A DNA stretch of 39,617 nt, from positions 1 through 39,617 of the IMG/VR virus record IMGVR_UViG_3300033553_000826. One strand, given 5' to 3'. Under the pieces are notes generated by a model. It ran no database searches and was not told where the DNA came from. It saw only the letters and a program-made list of their open reading frames with translations. This DNA is from a virus. Shown piece by piece: positions 23,546 through 31,073 of this stretch (within the stretch, counting starts at the first letter, position 1; each line of letters opens with the position of its first letter). Position numbers and translations under genes: made by a program.

Positions 23546-24242
23546 CTACCTATCGCCGGCCGGGTCGGGCGGCACGTCCAGCGCCGCGGCAATCCGGTCG
23601 CAGGCCGCCTTGAAATACGCCCGATCGCGCTCGATGCCGATGAAGCGCCGCCCCTCCAGCGCGCAGGCCACGCCGGTCGAGCCGACGCCCATGAAGGGGT
23701 CGCAGATCACTTCCGCCTCGGGGAGTTGCTCCAGGCACCACCGCATCAGGTCCACCGGCTTCTGGGTCGGGTGCTGGCGCGTGCCGTCGCGGTTCGAGTG
23801 CCGCCCGTGATAGCACAACGAGAAAGCGTCCAGGCGCGCGCCCTTCAGGCTCGTGATCGCCAGCTCGCCCTTGGAATAGGACGGCATGCCCTGCCGCTTG
23901 TCCCAGTAGAGCCAGCGCCCACCCTGGGGCAGATGGTGTGCGAAGTACTGCCCGCCCCATATGATCCATGCCGGCGCGAGCTGCGCGCACATCTGCAAAA
24001 CGATAGGGGGGGGGGGCAACGTCCCAGCTGCCCCGGGCATAGCGGCGCGCCGTGCGCGGCACCTTCTTGCCGTTCTTGCGTCGGGAATACCCGCCGCCGC
24101 GATGCCCGTAGCCCTGGCCGATGCCGTAGGGCGGGTCGGTCACGACGGCGTCGACCCCTTCAAGGAAGGGCATGATCCGCGCGCAGTCGCCGCGATAGAG
24201 CGTGGCGGTGCCGATCTGCCGCTTTTCCACGTAGCGCTCCAT
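23546..24242 (-). pseudogene. DNA methyltransferase split by a C11 homopolymer (possible phase switch)
   Basis: ATG at 24242 with an AGGAG site; it overlaps the terminase stop. Frame 1 gives MERYVEKRQIGTATLYRGDC and the catalytic motif DPPYGIG (motif IV), then reads into an 11-C tract. Downstream another frame carries HPTQKPVDLMRWCLEQLP and the SAM-binding CDPFMGVGSTG (motif I). Motif order IV before I fits beta-class N6-adenine or N4-cytosine enzymes. With 10 C (or 13) the two halves join to a complete 231-residue enzyme; with 11 the C-terminal half is out of frame. It may be a switchable gene, a true mutant or a sequencing error. Confidence 0.88.
24006..24016. repeat. G11/C11 homopolymer in methyltransferase gene
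   Basis: Eleven consecutive G on the plus strand (C on the coding strand) at the exact point where the methyltransferase reading frame breaks. Counting codons, 10 or 13 C restores the frame. Tracts of this type mediate slipped-strand phase variation of methyltransferases in Neisseria and Haemophilus. Confidence 0.9.
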
Positions 24243-25624
24243 CACCAAACTCCTCTGCCTGCGCCGAACCCGGCCGTGGCGCGCACCGGCCGGTCGGTAT
24301 CCCGCGCCCCGCGCGTGACGGGTCGATAGTCGAAGGGCTGATAGTCGATCTGCGCCGAGGCCACCGCCAGCGCGCCGGCCCAGAAGCGGTCGGCGTGCCC
24401 GTCGGTCTCGCCATCGGCCACCAGGCGGCGGATACCCGTCGCGCCGACCTGGCTCTTGATCGCGTGCAGGTCCGCGCGCAGGCGCGGATCGCCGGCGGGA
24501 ATGCGGATCCTGCGATCCTGCATCCGGTCCTTGAGCCCGGTGGCCATGTCGAGCTTCGCGGCCGAGGTGAACATCACACCGTCGACGCGGCTTTCGCCGT
24601 GGGTGCGCTTGGCGTCCTCGACGGGCTTTTCGCCCATGCCGGTCTGGTCCATGGCGCAGCGCACTACGCGGTAGCGCGCGAAGGCATCCGCCAGCAGGTG
24701 ATCCTGCTCGGCGAAGGTGGCCCGCCGCCGAACGATGATCTCGCGCGTCCAGAGCACGTCGCCAACCTGCTCGAGCACCCAGATCACGAACAGGTCGTTG
24801 CGCGCGGCGATATCCACGCCCACGAAGCAGGGGCCGCCCTGGTAATGGCCGGGCTCGCCCGCGGCCTCGCTCTCGCAGCCCGAGATGAGCTCGTAATCCA
24901 GCCAGCTCGATGCTTCGTCCATCCACTTGAGCTCGAACTCCTGAGCCCAGGCGTCCTCGTCCGCGATGCCCGCACGCAGCTCGTCGATGTCCACGTCGAG
25001 CCCCTCGGCGACAGCCTGGTAGATGTCGACCATGTGCTTCGACCAGGTGTCGTCCTCGGCCGTCATCAGCTCGTAGAACTTGTTGCCCTTGCCGTTGGGT
25101 GTGGAGATCACCCTGATCTTGTGCCCGCCGCGTGCAGCGACGGGAAAGGCCGAGGCCCAGATGCGGCGGCTGTCCTGGTGAAAGGCGAACTCGTCGAGCA
25201 GCAGGTTGCCGCCGAAGCCGCGCGCCGCGTCGGGGCTGGCCGAAAGCGCGGTGACACGGCTGCCGCCGGGGAAGCGCACCTCGTGCGTCTTGTAGCGGGC
25301 GTCGAGCTCCGGGGCGTAGAACTCGCCCTCGTCGAACTCCGGGGTGCCCTGCCGGGCGAGCTCGTTATAGACCGCGTAATACCCCCTTGTGATAGGCTTC
25401 AACGCATCTTCAAGGGCCTCTTTCGCGGTCGCCTCCGATCGCGACAGGATCGTCCAGCGCACCTTGCGCCGCTGCATCTCCGCCTGGATGCAATCGTCCA
25501 CGATCTCGCCGCAGGAGCCGAAGGTCTTGCCGCCGCGCCGGGTGAACATGCCGATCTTGAAGCGCGCGGCATCCGATATCCACGCCTTCTGGTAGGGCAG
25601 GAAGGTGATGACGGGCTGGGCCAT
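24242..25624 (-). CDS. Large terminase subunit (Mu gp28 family)
   Basis: 460 residues from ATG 25624 (MAQPVITFLPYQKAWISDAA). ATPase motifs: MFTRRGGKTFG (Walker A-like) and NLLLDEFAFHQD (Walker B). The C-terminal nuclease domain starts at FVGVDIAARNDLFVIWVLEQ and includes CAMDQTGMGEKPVEDA. It packages headful DNA into the prohead. It lies between a small DUF6527 gene and the methyltransferase with overlapping ends. Confidence 0.95.
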   Translation of the reverse strand: MAQPVITFLPYQKAWISDAARFKIGMFTRRGGKTFGSCGEIVDDCIQAEMQRRKVRWTILSRSEATAKEALEDALKPITRGYYAVYNELARQGTPEFDEGEFYAPELDARYKTHEVRFPGGSRVTALSASPDAARGFGGNLLLDEFAFHQDSRRIWASAFPVAARGGHKIRVISTPNGKGNKFYELMTAEDDTWSKHMVDIYQAVAEGLDVDIDELRAGIADEDAWAQEFELKWMDEASSWLDYELISGCESEAAGEPGHYQGGPCFVGVDIAARNDLFVIWVLEQVGDVLWTREIIVRRRATFAEQDHLLADAFARYRVVRCAMDQTGMGEKPVEDAKRTHGESRVDGVMFTSAAKLDMATGLKDRMQDRRIRIPAGDPRLRADLHAIKSQVGATGIRRLVADGETDGHADRFWAGALAVASAQIDYQPFDYRPVTRGARDTDRPVRATAGFGAGRGVW

Positions 25625-25923
25625 CAGGCTTCCTGCCAGTAGCCGTTGCGCAGCCAGCCGTGCCAACCGCAGTTCAGCTGACGCACCGAAGGCGCCAGCG
25701 TCGGCTCGGTAAGCGATCCGTTCCACGCCCAGGACGGCTCATGCGCCGGCTTGGCCCCCTTCCGGATGGAAACGCGGCACGGCCCTTCGCAGCCACAGGG
25801 GCAGAAGAACCACATGCCGACCGACCCATCGGGCTCCACTCTTGTCAGGTCGATGTGGACGCTTCCCGGCAACGCCAAACGGCGATGTTCCGCGCGATCG
25901 GCGATATGAATGGCGCGGATCAT
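25624..25923 (-). CDS. DUF6527-like small zinc-binding protein
   Basis: 99 residues from ATG 25923 (MIRAIHIADRAEHRRLALPG). The Cys-rich MWFFCPCGCEGPCRVSI block and the closing PTLAPSVRQLNCGWHGWLRN are, to my recollection, the DUF6527 pattern; the cysteines probably bind zinc. Members occur both in phages and in bacterial ubiquitin-like operons. The function here is unknown. Its end overlaps the terminase start. Confidence 0.7.
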   Translation of the reverse strand: MIRAIHIADRAEHRRLALPGSVHIDLTRVEPDGSVGMWFFCPCGCEGPCRVSIRKGAKPAHEPSWAWNGSLTEPTLAPSVRQLNCGWHGWLRNGYWQEA

Positions 25924-26120
25924 TGGGCTGCCTCGCGCATGGAGATCAGATAGGGCTTTCCCTTGCGCCATGCGACCAGGCAGCGCATGCCCAGGTGCTC
26001 GAAGCGCTGGCGCCGCCCGAACAGGAAGGCGAGCGCGGCAGGCCTGAACGGCCCGCGCCGCCAGTTGTGATCGCCAACCAGGACGACTGCGCCACAGGCA
26101 AGATCGATTGCCGGCTCCAT
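25920..26120 (-). CDS. Hypothetical protein
   Basis: 66 residues from ATG 26120 (or GTG 26123). Contains ACGAVVLVGDHNWRRGPFRP and ends GKPYLISMREAAQ. No family recognised. Four-base overlaps on both sides (ATGA type) support that it is translated as part of the terminase operon. Confidence 0.6.
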   Translation of the reverse strand: MEPAIDLACGAVVLVGDHNWRRGPFRPAALAFLFGRRQRFEHLGMRCLVAWRKGKPYLISMREAAQ

Positions 26121-26308
26121 CACACCACCCCGACCAGCAGAGCGGCCACCAGGAGCCAGACACCGGCGGCACCGACGATCAGCAGCGGCACGTGCCGCCA
26201 GAACGTGCCCGCCCGATCCGCCGCCCAGATGCCCGCGATCAAAAACCCCGCCGCCGGCAGCAAGGCCAGCACCCCCGCTGCGATGATATGCAAAACCCAG
26301 TCCAGCAT
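26120..26308 (-). CDS. Small membrane protein
   Basis: 62 residues with two strong hydrophobic segments (LHIIAAGVLALLPAAGFLIA and HVPLLIVGAAGVWLLVAALL). It could be a second holin or antiholin, but it lies about 1.6 kb from the lysis cassette, between the gp27-like gene and the terminase block. No family recognised. Confidence 0.6.
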   Translation of the reverse strand: MLDWVLHIIAAGVLALLPAAGFLIAGIWAADRAGTFWRHVPLLIVGAAGVWLLVAALLVGVV

Positions 26309-26324
26309 GATATGCCTCCTCCTG

Positions 26325-26861
26325 TCAGCCGAAGCCCATGATTTCCCGCGCCTTGGTCGCGGCCGCCTCGTCGATCGCCCCGTCGGCCACGGCCTCGTCG
26401 AGCCGCGCCGACTGCGCCTCGCGCTCCGCCCTCAGGATGCCATCGCGCAGCGAGGTCGAGCGGATCAGGTTGTTGAGCGCCGTGGTCAGATCCTTCATGC
26501 CCCGCGGGTCGGGCATCGCGTCCGGATCGGCCATCATCATCTGCAACCGCCACTGGATCGTGGTGAGCTGCTGGAAGAGCGCCGAGGTCACGTCGACCTC
26601 CTCCTTGAGGCTCGCCTCCTCCAGGAAGGTGCGAATTTCCTCCTGCGCCTGATCCTGCATCCGCGCGTAGTCGCGGAACTCCTGGCCGTAGGCGTGCAGC
26701 GCGGACTTGCCGACGCGCAGCTCGAGCCCGGCCTCCTCGAGGCGGAAGTTCAGCGCCTCGGCCAACTCCTCGTAGCCGGCAAACCCGCGCGCGCGCAGCT
26801 CCTCCTGGAGCCACCCGCGCAGCTCCGGTGGCAGCAGGTCGATCTTGCGGGGTTGCGGCAT
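26325..26861 (-). CDS. Mu gp27-like (DUF3486) protein, likely small terminase role
   Basis: 178 residues starting MPQPRKIDLLPPELRGWLQE, with GYEELAEALNFRLEEAGLEL and VGKSALHAYGQEF. This is the DUF3486 family of Mu gp27 proteins, an HTH-like N-terminus plus a long helical C-terminus. Located before the large terminase, it probably serves as the small terminase/DNA recognition subunit. Confidence 0.9.
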   Translation of the reverse strand: MPQPRKIDLLPPELRGWLQEELRARGFAGYEELAEALNFRLEEAGLELRVGKSALHAYGQEFRDYARMQDQAQEEIRTFLEEASLKEEVDVTSALFQQLTTIQWRLQMMMADPDAMPDPRGMKDLTTALNNLIRSTSLRDGILRAEREAQSARLDEAVADGAIDEAAATKAREIMGFG

Positions 26862-26864
26862 GGA

Positions 26865-27164
26865 TCAGCTCCTCGGGCGAGGGCGCTGGATGTCGGGATG
26901 GCTCGACGCGCCGCGCGCGATCTCCACGCCGTCGCCGGTCGCGGTGACCACCACGAAATCGGCCCGATCGTCGTAATCGACGAAGCCGTTCTCGCGCAGC
27001 CAGGCGAGCTCGGTAATCACCTGGCTGCGCGTCGAGGTGACGCCGAGGCCGGCCAGGACATCCGTCAGGATCGCCGCGTTCGAGGTGTACTCGGCGCATT
27101 GCTCCAGGTGCCTCAGGATTGCGAGGCGGCGATGCCGCCGCAGGGTTTCGGAATAACTGCTCAT
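26865..27164 (-). CDS. Mu gp26-like winged-helix protein
   Basis: 99 residues, MSSYSETLRRHRRLAILRHL, then SNAAILTDVLAGLGVTSTRS and VITELAWLRENGFVDYDD. The helices and beta wing look like a winged HTH, as in the VpaChn25_0724/gp26 group that sits at this place in many Mu-like phages. Role unknown, perhaps in packaging or late regulation. Confidence 0.75.
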   Translation of the reverse strand: MSSYSETLRRHRRLAILRHLEQCAEYTSNAAILTDVLAGLGVTSTRSQVITELAWLRENGFVDYDDRADFVVVTATGDGVEIARGASSHPDIQRPRPRS

Positions 27165-27514
27165 CTGTTTCTACCCCCTTCGAGAAGGTGATCCTCGTGC
27201 CGCGTCACGACCCGCTCGAGCCGGGCGAGGATTTCATTCTGTCCGCTCATCGACGCCGACATGGCGCTCATCGACCCGGCCATCTCCGTGAGCCGCAGCT
27301 CCAGCCGGTGGGTCTCGTCGCGCCCCGGCATGTCGTGGACCGTCTGCTCGAGCCGGGCGATCCGCGCCTCCAGGCTGTCCATGCGCTTTGAGCCCTCGTG
27401 CAGCCGGCCGTCGACAGCCTTTCCGCGCGTACGCACCCAGGTGAAGACCACAGCCGCGATCGACAGAATGAAGCTCGCGGACTTCAGCCCGATATCGATC
27501 ACGTCCGCCATCAT
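27161..27514 (-). CDS. Mu gp25-like (DUF2730) protein
   Basis: 117 residues. One N-terminal membrane segment (LKSASFILSIAAVVFTWVRT) is followed by a long coiled coil (SLEARIARLEQTVHDMP and on). This is the architecture of DUF2730. Position beside gp26/gp27 agrees with Mu. The start at ATG 27514 overlaps the lipoprotein stop. Confidence 0.82.
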   Translation of the reverse strand: MMADVIDIGLKSASFILSIAAVVFTWVRTRGKAVDGRLHEGSKRMDSLEARIARLEQTVHDMPGRDETHRLELRLTEMAGSMSAMSASMSGQNEILARLERVVTRHEDHLLEGGRNR

Positions 27515-27729
27515 GCAGGCGCCTCGCACCCGGCCGCAAAACCGCGCAGAAGACGGGTCCCCGTCTCGATCGCCGCCGCGTCATCCGAGCTTGCCAGCGC
27601 CCGCGCATGGGCGCGGGCCAGCGACTCCAGCCCAGAGCAGATGGCTTCACCGCTTGGGCGCACCGCCGTCTCCGTATTGCTGCAGCCAGCTGCGATCATC
27701 ATCACCGCCATCAGTGCCGCTCGTCGCAT
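27511..27729 (-). CDS. Small lipoprotein, outer-membrane spanin-like (Rz1-type)
   Basis: 72 residues with a lipoprotein signal peptide: MRRAALMAVMMIAAGCSN, with lipobox IAAGC and Cys16 as the acylation site. The mature chain is short and helical. It starts 83 bp inside the gene at 27647 in another frame, as Rz1 genes overlap Rz. With the inner-membrane partner it would fuse inner and outer membranes at lysis. It lacks the proline-rich stretch typical of Rz1, so the call is by architecture. Confidence 0.68.
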   Translation of the reverse strand: MRRAALMAVMMIAAGCSNTETAVRPSGEAICSGLESLARAHARALASSDDAAAIETGTRLLRGFAAGCEAPA

Positions 27730-27889
27730 CGTCGATCCTTTCGCGTGTCTTCTGGTAGTCCTGCGCCGCCTGCGCCGCGACCTCCTGCTCGGTCTCGCGG
27801 CGCCCCTTGCGGCGCGAGCGGGCCATCAGCGCAAAGAGCGCCCCCACCGCGGCGGCGATGCCCAGCAGGATTTCGACAACGCCGCTCAT
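27647..27889 (-). CDS. Inner-membrane spanin-like protein (Rz-type)
   Basis: 80 residues from ATG 27889 (MSGVVEILLGIAAAVGALFA). One N-terminal membrane helix, then a basic stop-transfer (ARSRRKGRRE) and a coiled-coil-like periplasmic segment (TEQEVAAQAAQDYQKTRERI). The out-of-frame overlap with the lipoprotein gene and the neighbourhood of holin and amidase support a spanin role. The family was not recognised by sequence. Confidence 0.7.
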   Translation of the reverse strand: MSGVVEILLGIAAAVGALFALMARSRRKGRRETEQEVAAQAAQDYQKTRERIDDATSGTDGGDDDRSWLQQYGDGGAPKR

Positions 27890-28140
27890 GTCAGCACCCG
27901 CCGGAACACCAGCCGGAAGCGCGGCGCCCGGCGCTCCAGCCACGCCCAGAGCCCGAACAGCGCCGGCATGATCGCGACGACGAAGTCGAGCAGCTGGCGC
28001 TCGCCGGCAAAGCCGAGGCGCTCGATCCAGCCGGCAACGTCGATGCCCGCCGCCTGGGCGAGCACGGTGACGATCAGCAGGATCTGGGCGTAGAAGCTCC
28101 GCGCGTGCCAGGCAGGGAGTTCGGGGGCGGTCTCGCTCAT
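27886..28140 (-). CDS. Putative holin
   Basis: 84 residues with two hydrophobic segments (SFYAQILLIVTVLAQAAGI and LLDFVVAIMPALFGLWAWLE) and a basic C-terminus (ERRAPRFRLVFRRVLT). Its start overlaps the amidase stop and its stop overlaps the spanin start. Size, topology and position fit a class II holin. Confidence 0.75.
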   Translation of the reverse strand: MSETAPELPAWHARSFYAQILLIVTVLAQAAGIDVAGWIERLGFAGERQLLDFVVAIMPALFGLWAWLERRAPRFRLVFRRVLT

Positions 28141-28994
28141 TCCGGCGGCTCCTTGAGATAGTTCTCCACGACCCAGCCCTCGGCGCCGCCGAAGGCCACT
28201 TTCACCCAGCGGCGCCCGGAGAAGCTGCCCGCCTTGACAACCGGCACCAATGTGCCGTCGGGGATGCGATCGATGACGTTGGGGTTGAAGCTCGGCCAGC
28301 GGCGCATGTTGAGCGGGTCGCCGCGGGTGTCGACCTGCATCAGCTCGTCGCCGTCGATGTCATCCGCTGCGGCATCGGCCTGCCACTCGGCCGGCTCCTC
28401 GCGGCCGACGATGCGCGCGCGGACATGGCTCAGGGGGAAAAGCGGGTTGGTGTCGACCTTGCGGCCGGGCGAGATGTACCAGTGGGTGACGATATCCTCG
28501 AGTGCGTCGCACCCGTCGAACAGCGCCTCCAGCAGCCGCAGGACCGCCTCGATCTGCTCTTCGGGATAGGCCATCCAGAGACCGTGGCCATGCGCCTCGG
28601 TGCGCAGCTCCTGGATGCCGTAGGTGTTGATGTCGAACTCCTCGCCATACCAGGCCCGCGCAAAGCCGCCAGGCGCGGCCTCCATGCGGCCGGGATTGAC
28701 AATCTCGATGCCGACCGAGAAGGCGTTGACGTGATCGCGGCCGTGGTAGTGCGATCTTCCCGCATGGTTCGCCCGCACGCCCACCGGGACCTGCTGGACA
28801 ACCCGGCCGTCGCGCTCGATCACGAAATGCACCGACACCTTGCGCGCGTTGTCGGCCAGGTACCTGGCCGCGGCGCCCGGCGTCAGCCGGCTGGCGGTGT
28901 CGTGGAGCACCACGACGGTGGGGGTGATTTGTCCTCCGGTCCAGCGCGCCTCCGTAAAGGAAACACCCTCGACCCGGCCATCCTTGAGTTGCAT
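28137..28994 (-). CDS. Endolysin: N-acetylmuramoyl-L-alanine amidase with SH3 domain
   Basis: 285 residues. The N-terminal zinc amidase (Amidase_2) shows TVVVLHDTASRLTPGAAARY (first His ligand), AFSVGIEIVNPG and VTHWYISPGRKVDTNPLFPL (second His and the PG-R-K-x-D box). The C-terminal ~65 residues (NMRRWPSFNPNVIDRIPDG, FGGAEGWVVENYL) are an SH3b wall-binding domain. There is no signal peptide, so the holin is needed for release. A Mor-type activator box lies 51 bp upstream. Confidence 0.95.
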   Translation of the reverse strand: MQLKDGRVEGVSFTEARWTGGQITPTVVVLHDTASRLTPGAAARYLADNARKVSVHFVIERDGRVVQQVPVGVRANHAGRSHYHGRDHVNAFSVGIEIVNPGRMEAAPGGFARAWYGEEFDINTYGIQELRTEAHGHGLWMAYPEEQIEAVLRLLEALFDGCDALEDIVTHWYISPGRKVDTNPLFPLSHVRARIVGREEPAEWQADAAADDIDGDELMQVDTRGDPLNMRRWPSFNPNVIDRIPDGTLVPVVKAGSFSGRRWVKVAFGGAEGWVVENYLKEPPE

Positions 28995-29045
28995 GCGTGC
29001 CTCCGGGTTCTACGACCCGACAGTCGCATGCACCGGCACGGCAAT

Positions 29046-29068
29046 TCAGTCTTGAATGTATTCAGGGG
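29046..29068 (-). promoter_or_regulatory. Activator box upstream of lysis cluster (Plys-like)
   Basis: Plus strand TCAGTCTTGAATG then TATTCAGGGG; the core TGAATGTATTCA is a perfect palindrome. It matches 20932-20954 at 20 of 23 positions. It lies between the Mor-type activator gene and the lysis genes, as Mu Pm/Plys would. Mor binding is an inference. Confidence 0.68.
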
Positions 29069-29119
29069 GAACGGTGTTTTGCGCGGCGCAAGGTGCTTCG
29101 CAAGGTTGCAGGCGCCGGC

Positions 29120-29500
29120 TCAGCTGTCAAATGGCAGATCCATCTGGCCGCTGTCGCGGTCGATCTGCGCACGATAGTTGGACACGGTGCGAATATGGAG
29201 GTCGCACGCCAGCGCGACCTCCTGAAGCGAGTGGCCCTTGCGCAGCATACGCATGGCGCGCGCCCGCCGCGCGCCGACGCCGCGGGCGCCGGCCGTCGGT
29301 AGCGTGAGCTTGCCGGGCCCGAAGGTGTCGATCATCGCCTGCGCTTCCGCCTCACCCACGAGGCGCGCCAGCATGGACCCTGTTGCGCGCACCGGGATCG
29401 ATATCTGCGTACCGCCCCGCGCCCCCAGAAGGCGCAGGGCGGCGGCCTCGCCGATCACCTCGGCAATCTCGGCAGCGACCGCGGGAAGATAGTTACCCAT
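29120..29500 (-). CDS. mor: Mor-type transcription activator
   Basis: 126 residues from ATG 29500 (MGNYLPAVAAEIAEVIGEAA). Family features: ALRLLGARGGTQISIPVRAT (the GG-T-x-x-x-P strand of Mor/C proteins) and a C-terminal HTH (HSLQEVALACDLHIRTVSNY). In Mu, Mor dimers switch on the middle promoter and C the late ones; only one such gene is present here, so it may serve both. It is the last gene before the lysis operon. Confidence 0.9.
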   Translation of the reverse strand: MGNYLPAVAAEIAEVIGEAAALRLLGARGGTQISIPVRATGSMLARLVGEAEAQAMIDTFGPGKLTLPTAGARGVGARRARAMRMLRKGHSLQEVALACDLHIRTVSNYRAQIDRDSGQMDLPFDS

Positions 29501-29753
29501 CGCCCGCCCCCTTTGACCGGCGGCGCGGCCTCCGGTGGTTGGGCATGTGGCTGGGCACGACGGTGGTGACCACCTGGCCGCGCAGCTTGTAGGTGAAGCC
29601 GCCGACGCGCACGCCGCAGGCGCCCGGGTGCGCCATGGCGCGATCGACCTTACGCCCGACCTCGCGCCGATGCGTCTCGACATCGATGCGAAGGACGCGC
29701 TCCAGGTAGCGCAGCAGCGCGTGATCGGAGACTTCAGCGACCGGCTTTTTCAT
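29493..29753 (-). CDS. Hypothetical protein upstream of mor
   Basis: 86 residues from ATG 29753 (MKKPVAEVSDHALLRYLERV). The SDHALLRYLERVLRID and later GVRVGGFTYKLRGQVVTTVV parts recur in Mu-like phages at this position, to my recollection; the beta-rich second half is reminiscent of RelE-like folds but I cannot confirm that. Overlaps both neighbours. Confidence 0.65.
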   Translation of the reverse strand: MKKPVAEVSDHALLRYLERVLRIDVETHRREVGRKVDRAMAHPGACGVRVGGFTYKLRGQVVTTVVPSHMPNHRRPRRRSKGAGDG

Positions 29754-30205
29754 CTGCCGCGCTCCTGCTCGTCCACCTCGATGCCGGCGCGTTCGCACCA
29801 GTCCAGCAGCGCCTGGATGACCGTGTCGATCTTCTCCCAGTCGCGCAGCATGTCGATATCGGCCGGCATCGAGCCCCAGGCATCGCCGAAGCGGCGGCGG
29901 ATGAAGGCGTTAAGCCCGGCGCGTCCGGGCTGCTTGAGTTCGCCCGCGTCGCCCAGCAGGCGCCAGAGCACATGCACCAGGCGCAGGTCGGCGCGCGGCG
30001 CGCGCGGGTGGCGCACGCGCCCCGGCGTCGGATCGAAACCAGATGCCTTGAGGCGATCCACCACCAGTCGCAGATCGGCCTCGGTCATGTCCCGCATGCT
30101 GGCCTTGCCCGTCGTGGCGTGCTGCAGGTCGCGGCGCGCATCGGCGTCGAGGCCCAGCTCGCGACACCCGACATGGATCATCTTCTGAAGGTCGCGCGCG
30201 CCCAT
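29750..30205 (-). CDS. gemA: GemA-like regulatory protein (Mu gp16 / DUF1018)
   Basis: 151 residues. MGARDLQKMIHVGCRELGLD, RRDLQHATTGKASMRDMTEA and LRLVVDRLKASGF form the DUF1018 block of GemA. The C-terminal half continues LRLVHVLWRLLGDAGEL, also typical. In Mu GemA alters host gene expression and DNA supercoiling. Position just before mor agrees with Mu. Confidence 0.88.
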   Translation of the reverse strand: MGARDLQKMIHVGCRELGLDADARRDLQHATTGKASMRDMTEADLRLVVDRLKASGFDPTPGRVRHPRAPRADLRLVHVLWRLLGDAGELKQPGRAGLNAFIRRRFGDAWGSMPADIDMLRDWEKIDTVIQALLDWCERAGIEVDEQERGR

Positions 30206-30206
30206 G

Positions 30207-30419
30207 TCACACCTCCTCCACCGTGCCCGCCTGCTCCAGCGCCATCCGCGCCAGCGCCGCGCGGATCATCGCGTGCTGCAGCTCGTCCATGCCGATGACA
30301 AAGACCCGGTCGTCGATGCGCAGCTCCAGCCTTGCGTCGTCCACCAGCTTCACCTGCCCGGCCGCGCGGGGCCCCTTGTCGCGGACCGGCAGATCTATGA
30401 TCGCGATCTGATCTGCCAT
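30207..30419 (-). CDS. Hypothetical protein
   Basis: 70 residues, MADQIAIIDLPVRDKGPRAA, then VKLVDDARLELRIDDRVFVI. It has a small beta domain plus a C-terminal helix (ELQHAMIRAALARMALEQA). No family recognised. It sits 2-3 bp from its neighbours, consistent with co-transcription. Confidence 0.65.
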   Translation of the reverse strand: MADQIAIIDLPVRDKGPRAAGQVKLVDDARLELRIDDRVFVIGMDELQHAMIRAALARMALEQAGTVEEV

Positions 30420-30422
30420 GGA

Positions 30423-31073
30423 TCACACCCGTGCCAGGTCGAGCACGGCCGGCTCCCAGGCCGCCTCGGCGTGATCGCGCATGTAGCAGCGCACGTAGGT
30501 TTTCGAGCCGACCACCCGCATCGCGTCGCGGATCGCCCGCATGGCACGCTGCCAGCGCGCATCCTCGATATCCAGCCGCAGGAGCATGAAGATTTCCGAG
30601 CGGTTGATCTGGCCTTCCTTGTCGGTATTGAAGGCGCGGGTAACGATGGCGCGGATTTCCGGGCGGGCCTCAGCGGCCCACTCGTTGAGGCACTCGTCGA
30701 TCAGCGTCTTGGCGATCTGCAACTCAGGCCCGAAATCCACCCGGTCGGCCACGGCAATCTGAACTCTGAAGCAGCCGTCATAGGACATCAGCGTCTTGTT
30801 GCCCTTGGCGCCGCCCAGCGTCAGCTCGTACTCCTGGGCAAGCAGGGCCTCCAGATCACCGACATCCTCGAAGACATGGGTCTTGAACCGCCGCATCTGC
30901 TCGCTCAGCGCCCTGGCATACCCCACGATCTTGCGCACCGTTTCGTCCTGCAGCTGATCCTGTGGCTTGACCACCTCAACGGGCACGAGCGCACCCTTGG
31001 CGTCGCGCATGTATGTCTTGCCGTCCATCTCGATCTGACCCGAGTGGATCGGGGCGGGCGTGTGTTCGGTCAT
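30423..31073 (-). CDS. DUF3164 early phage protein
   Basis: 216 residues of the DUF3164 family that is a regular member of Mu-like early regions. Diagnostic: IEMDGKTYMRDAKGALVPVE at the N-terminus and the closing RWQRAMRAIRDAMRVVGSKT followed by YVRCYMRD. The role is unproven; the wide conservation beside the transposition genes suggests a replication-related function. Confidence 0.9.
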   Translation of the reverse strand: MTEHTPAPIHSGQIEMDGKTYMRDAKGALVPVEVVKPQDQLQDETVRKIVGYARALSEQMRRFKTHVFEDVGDLEALLAQEYELTLGGAKGNKTLMSYDGCFRVQIAVADRVDFGPELQIAKTLIDECLNEWAAEARPEIRAIVTRAFNTDKEGQINRSEIFMLLRLDIEDARWQRAMRAIRDAMRVVGSKTYVRCYMRDHAEAAWEPAVLDLARV

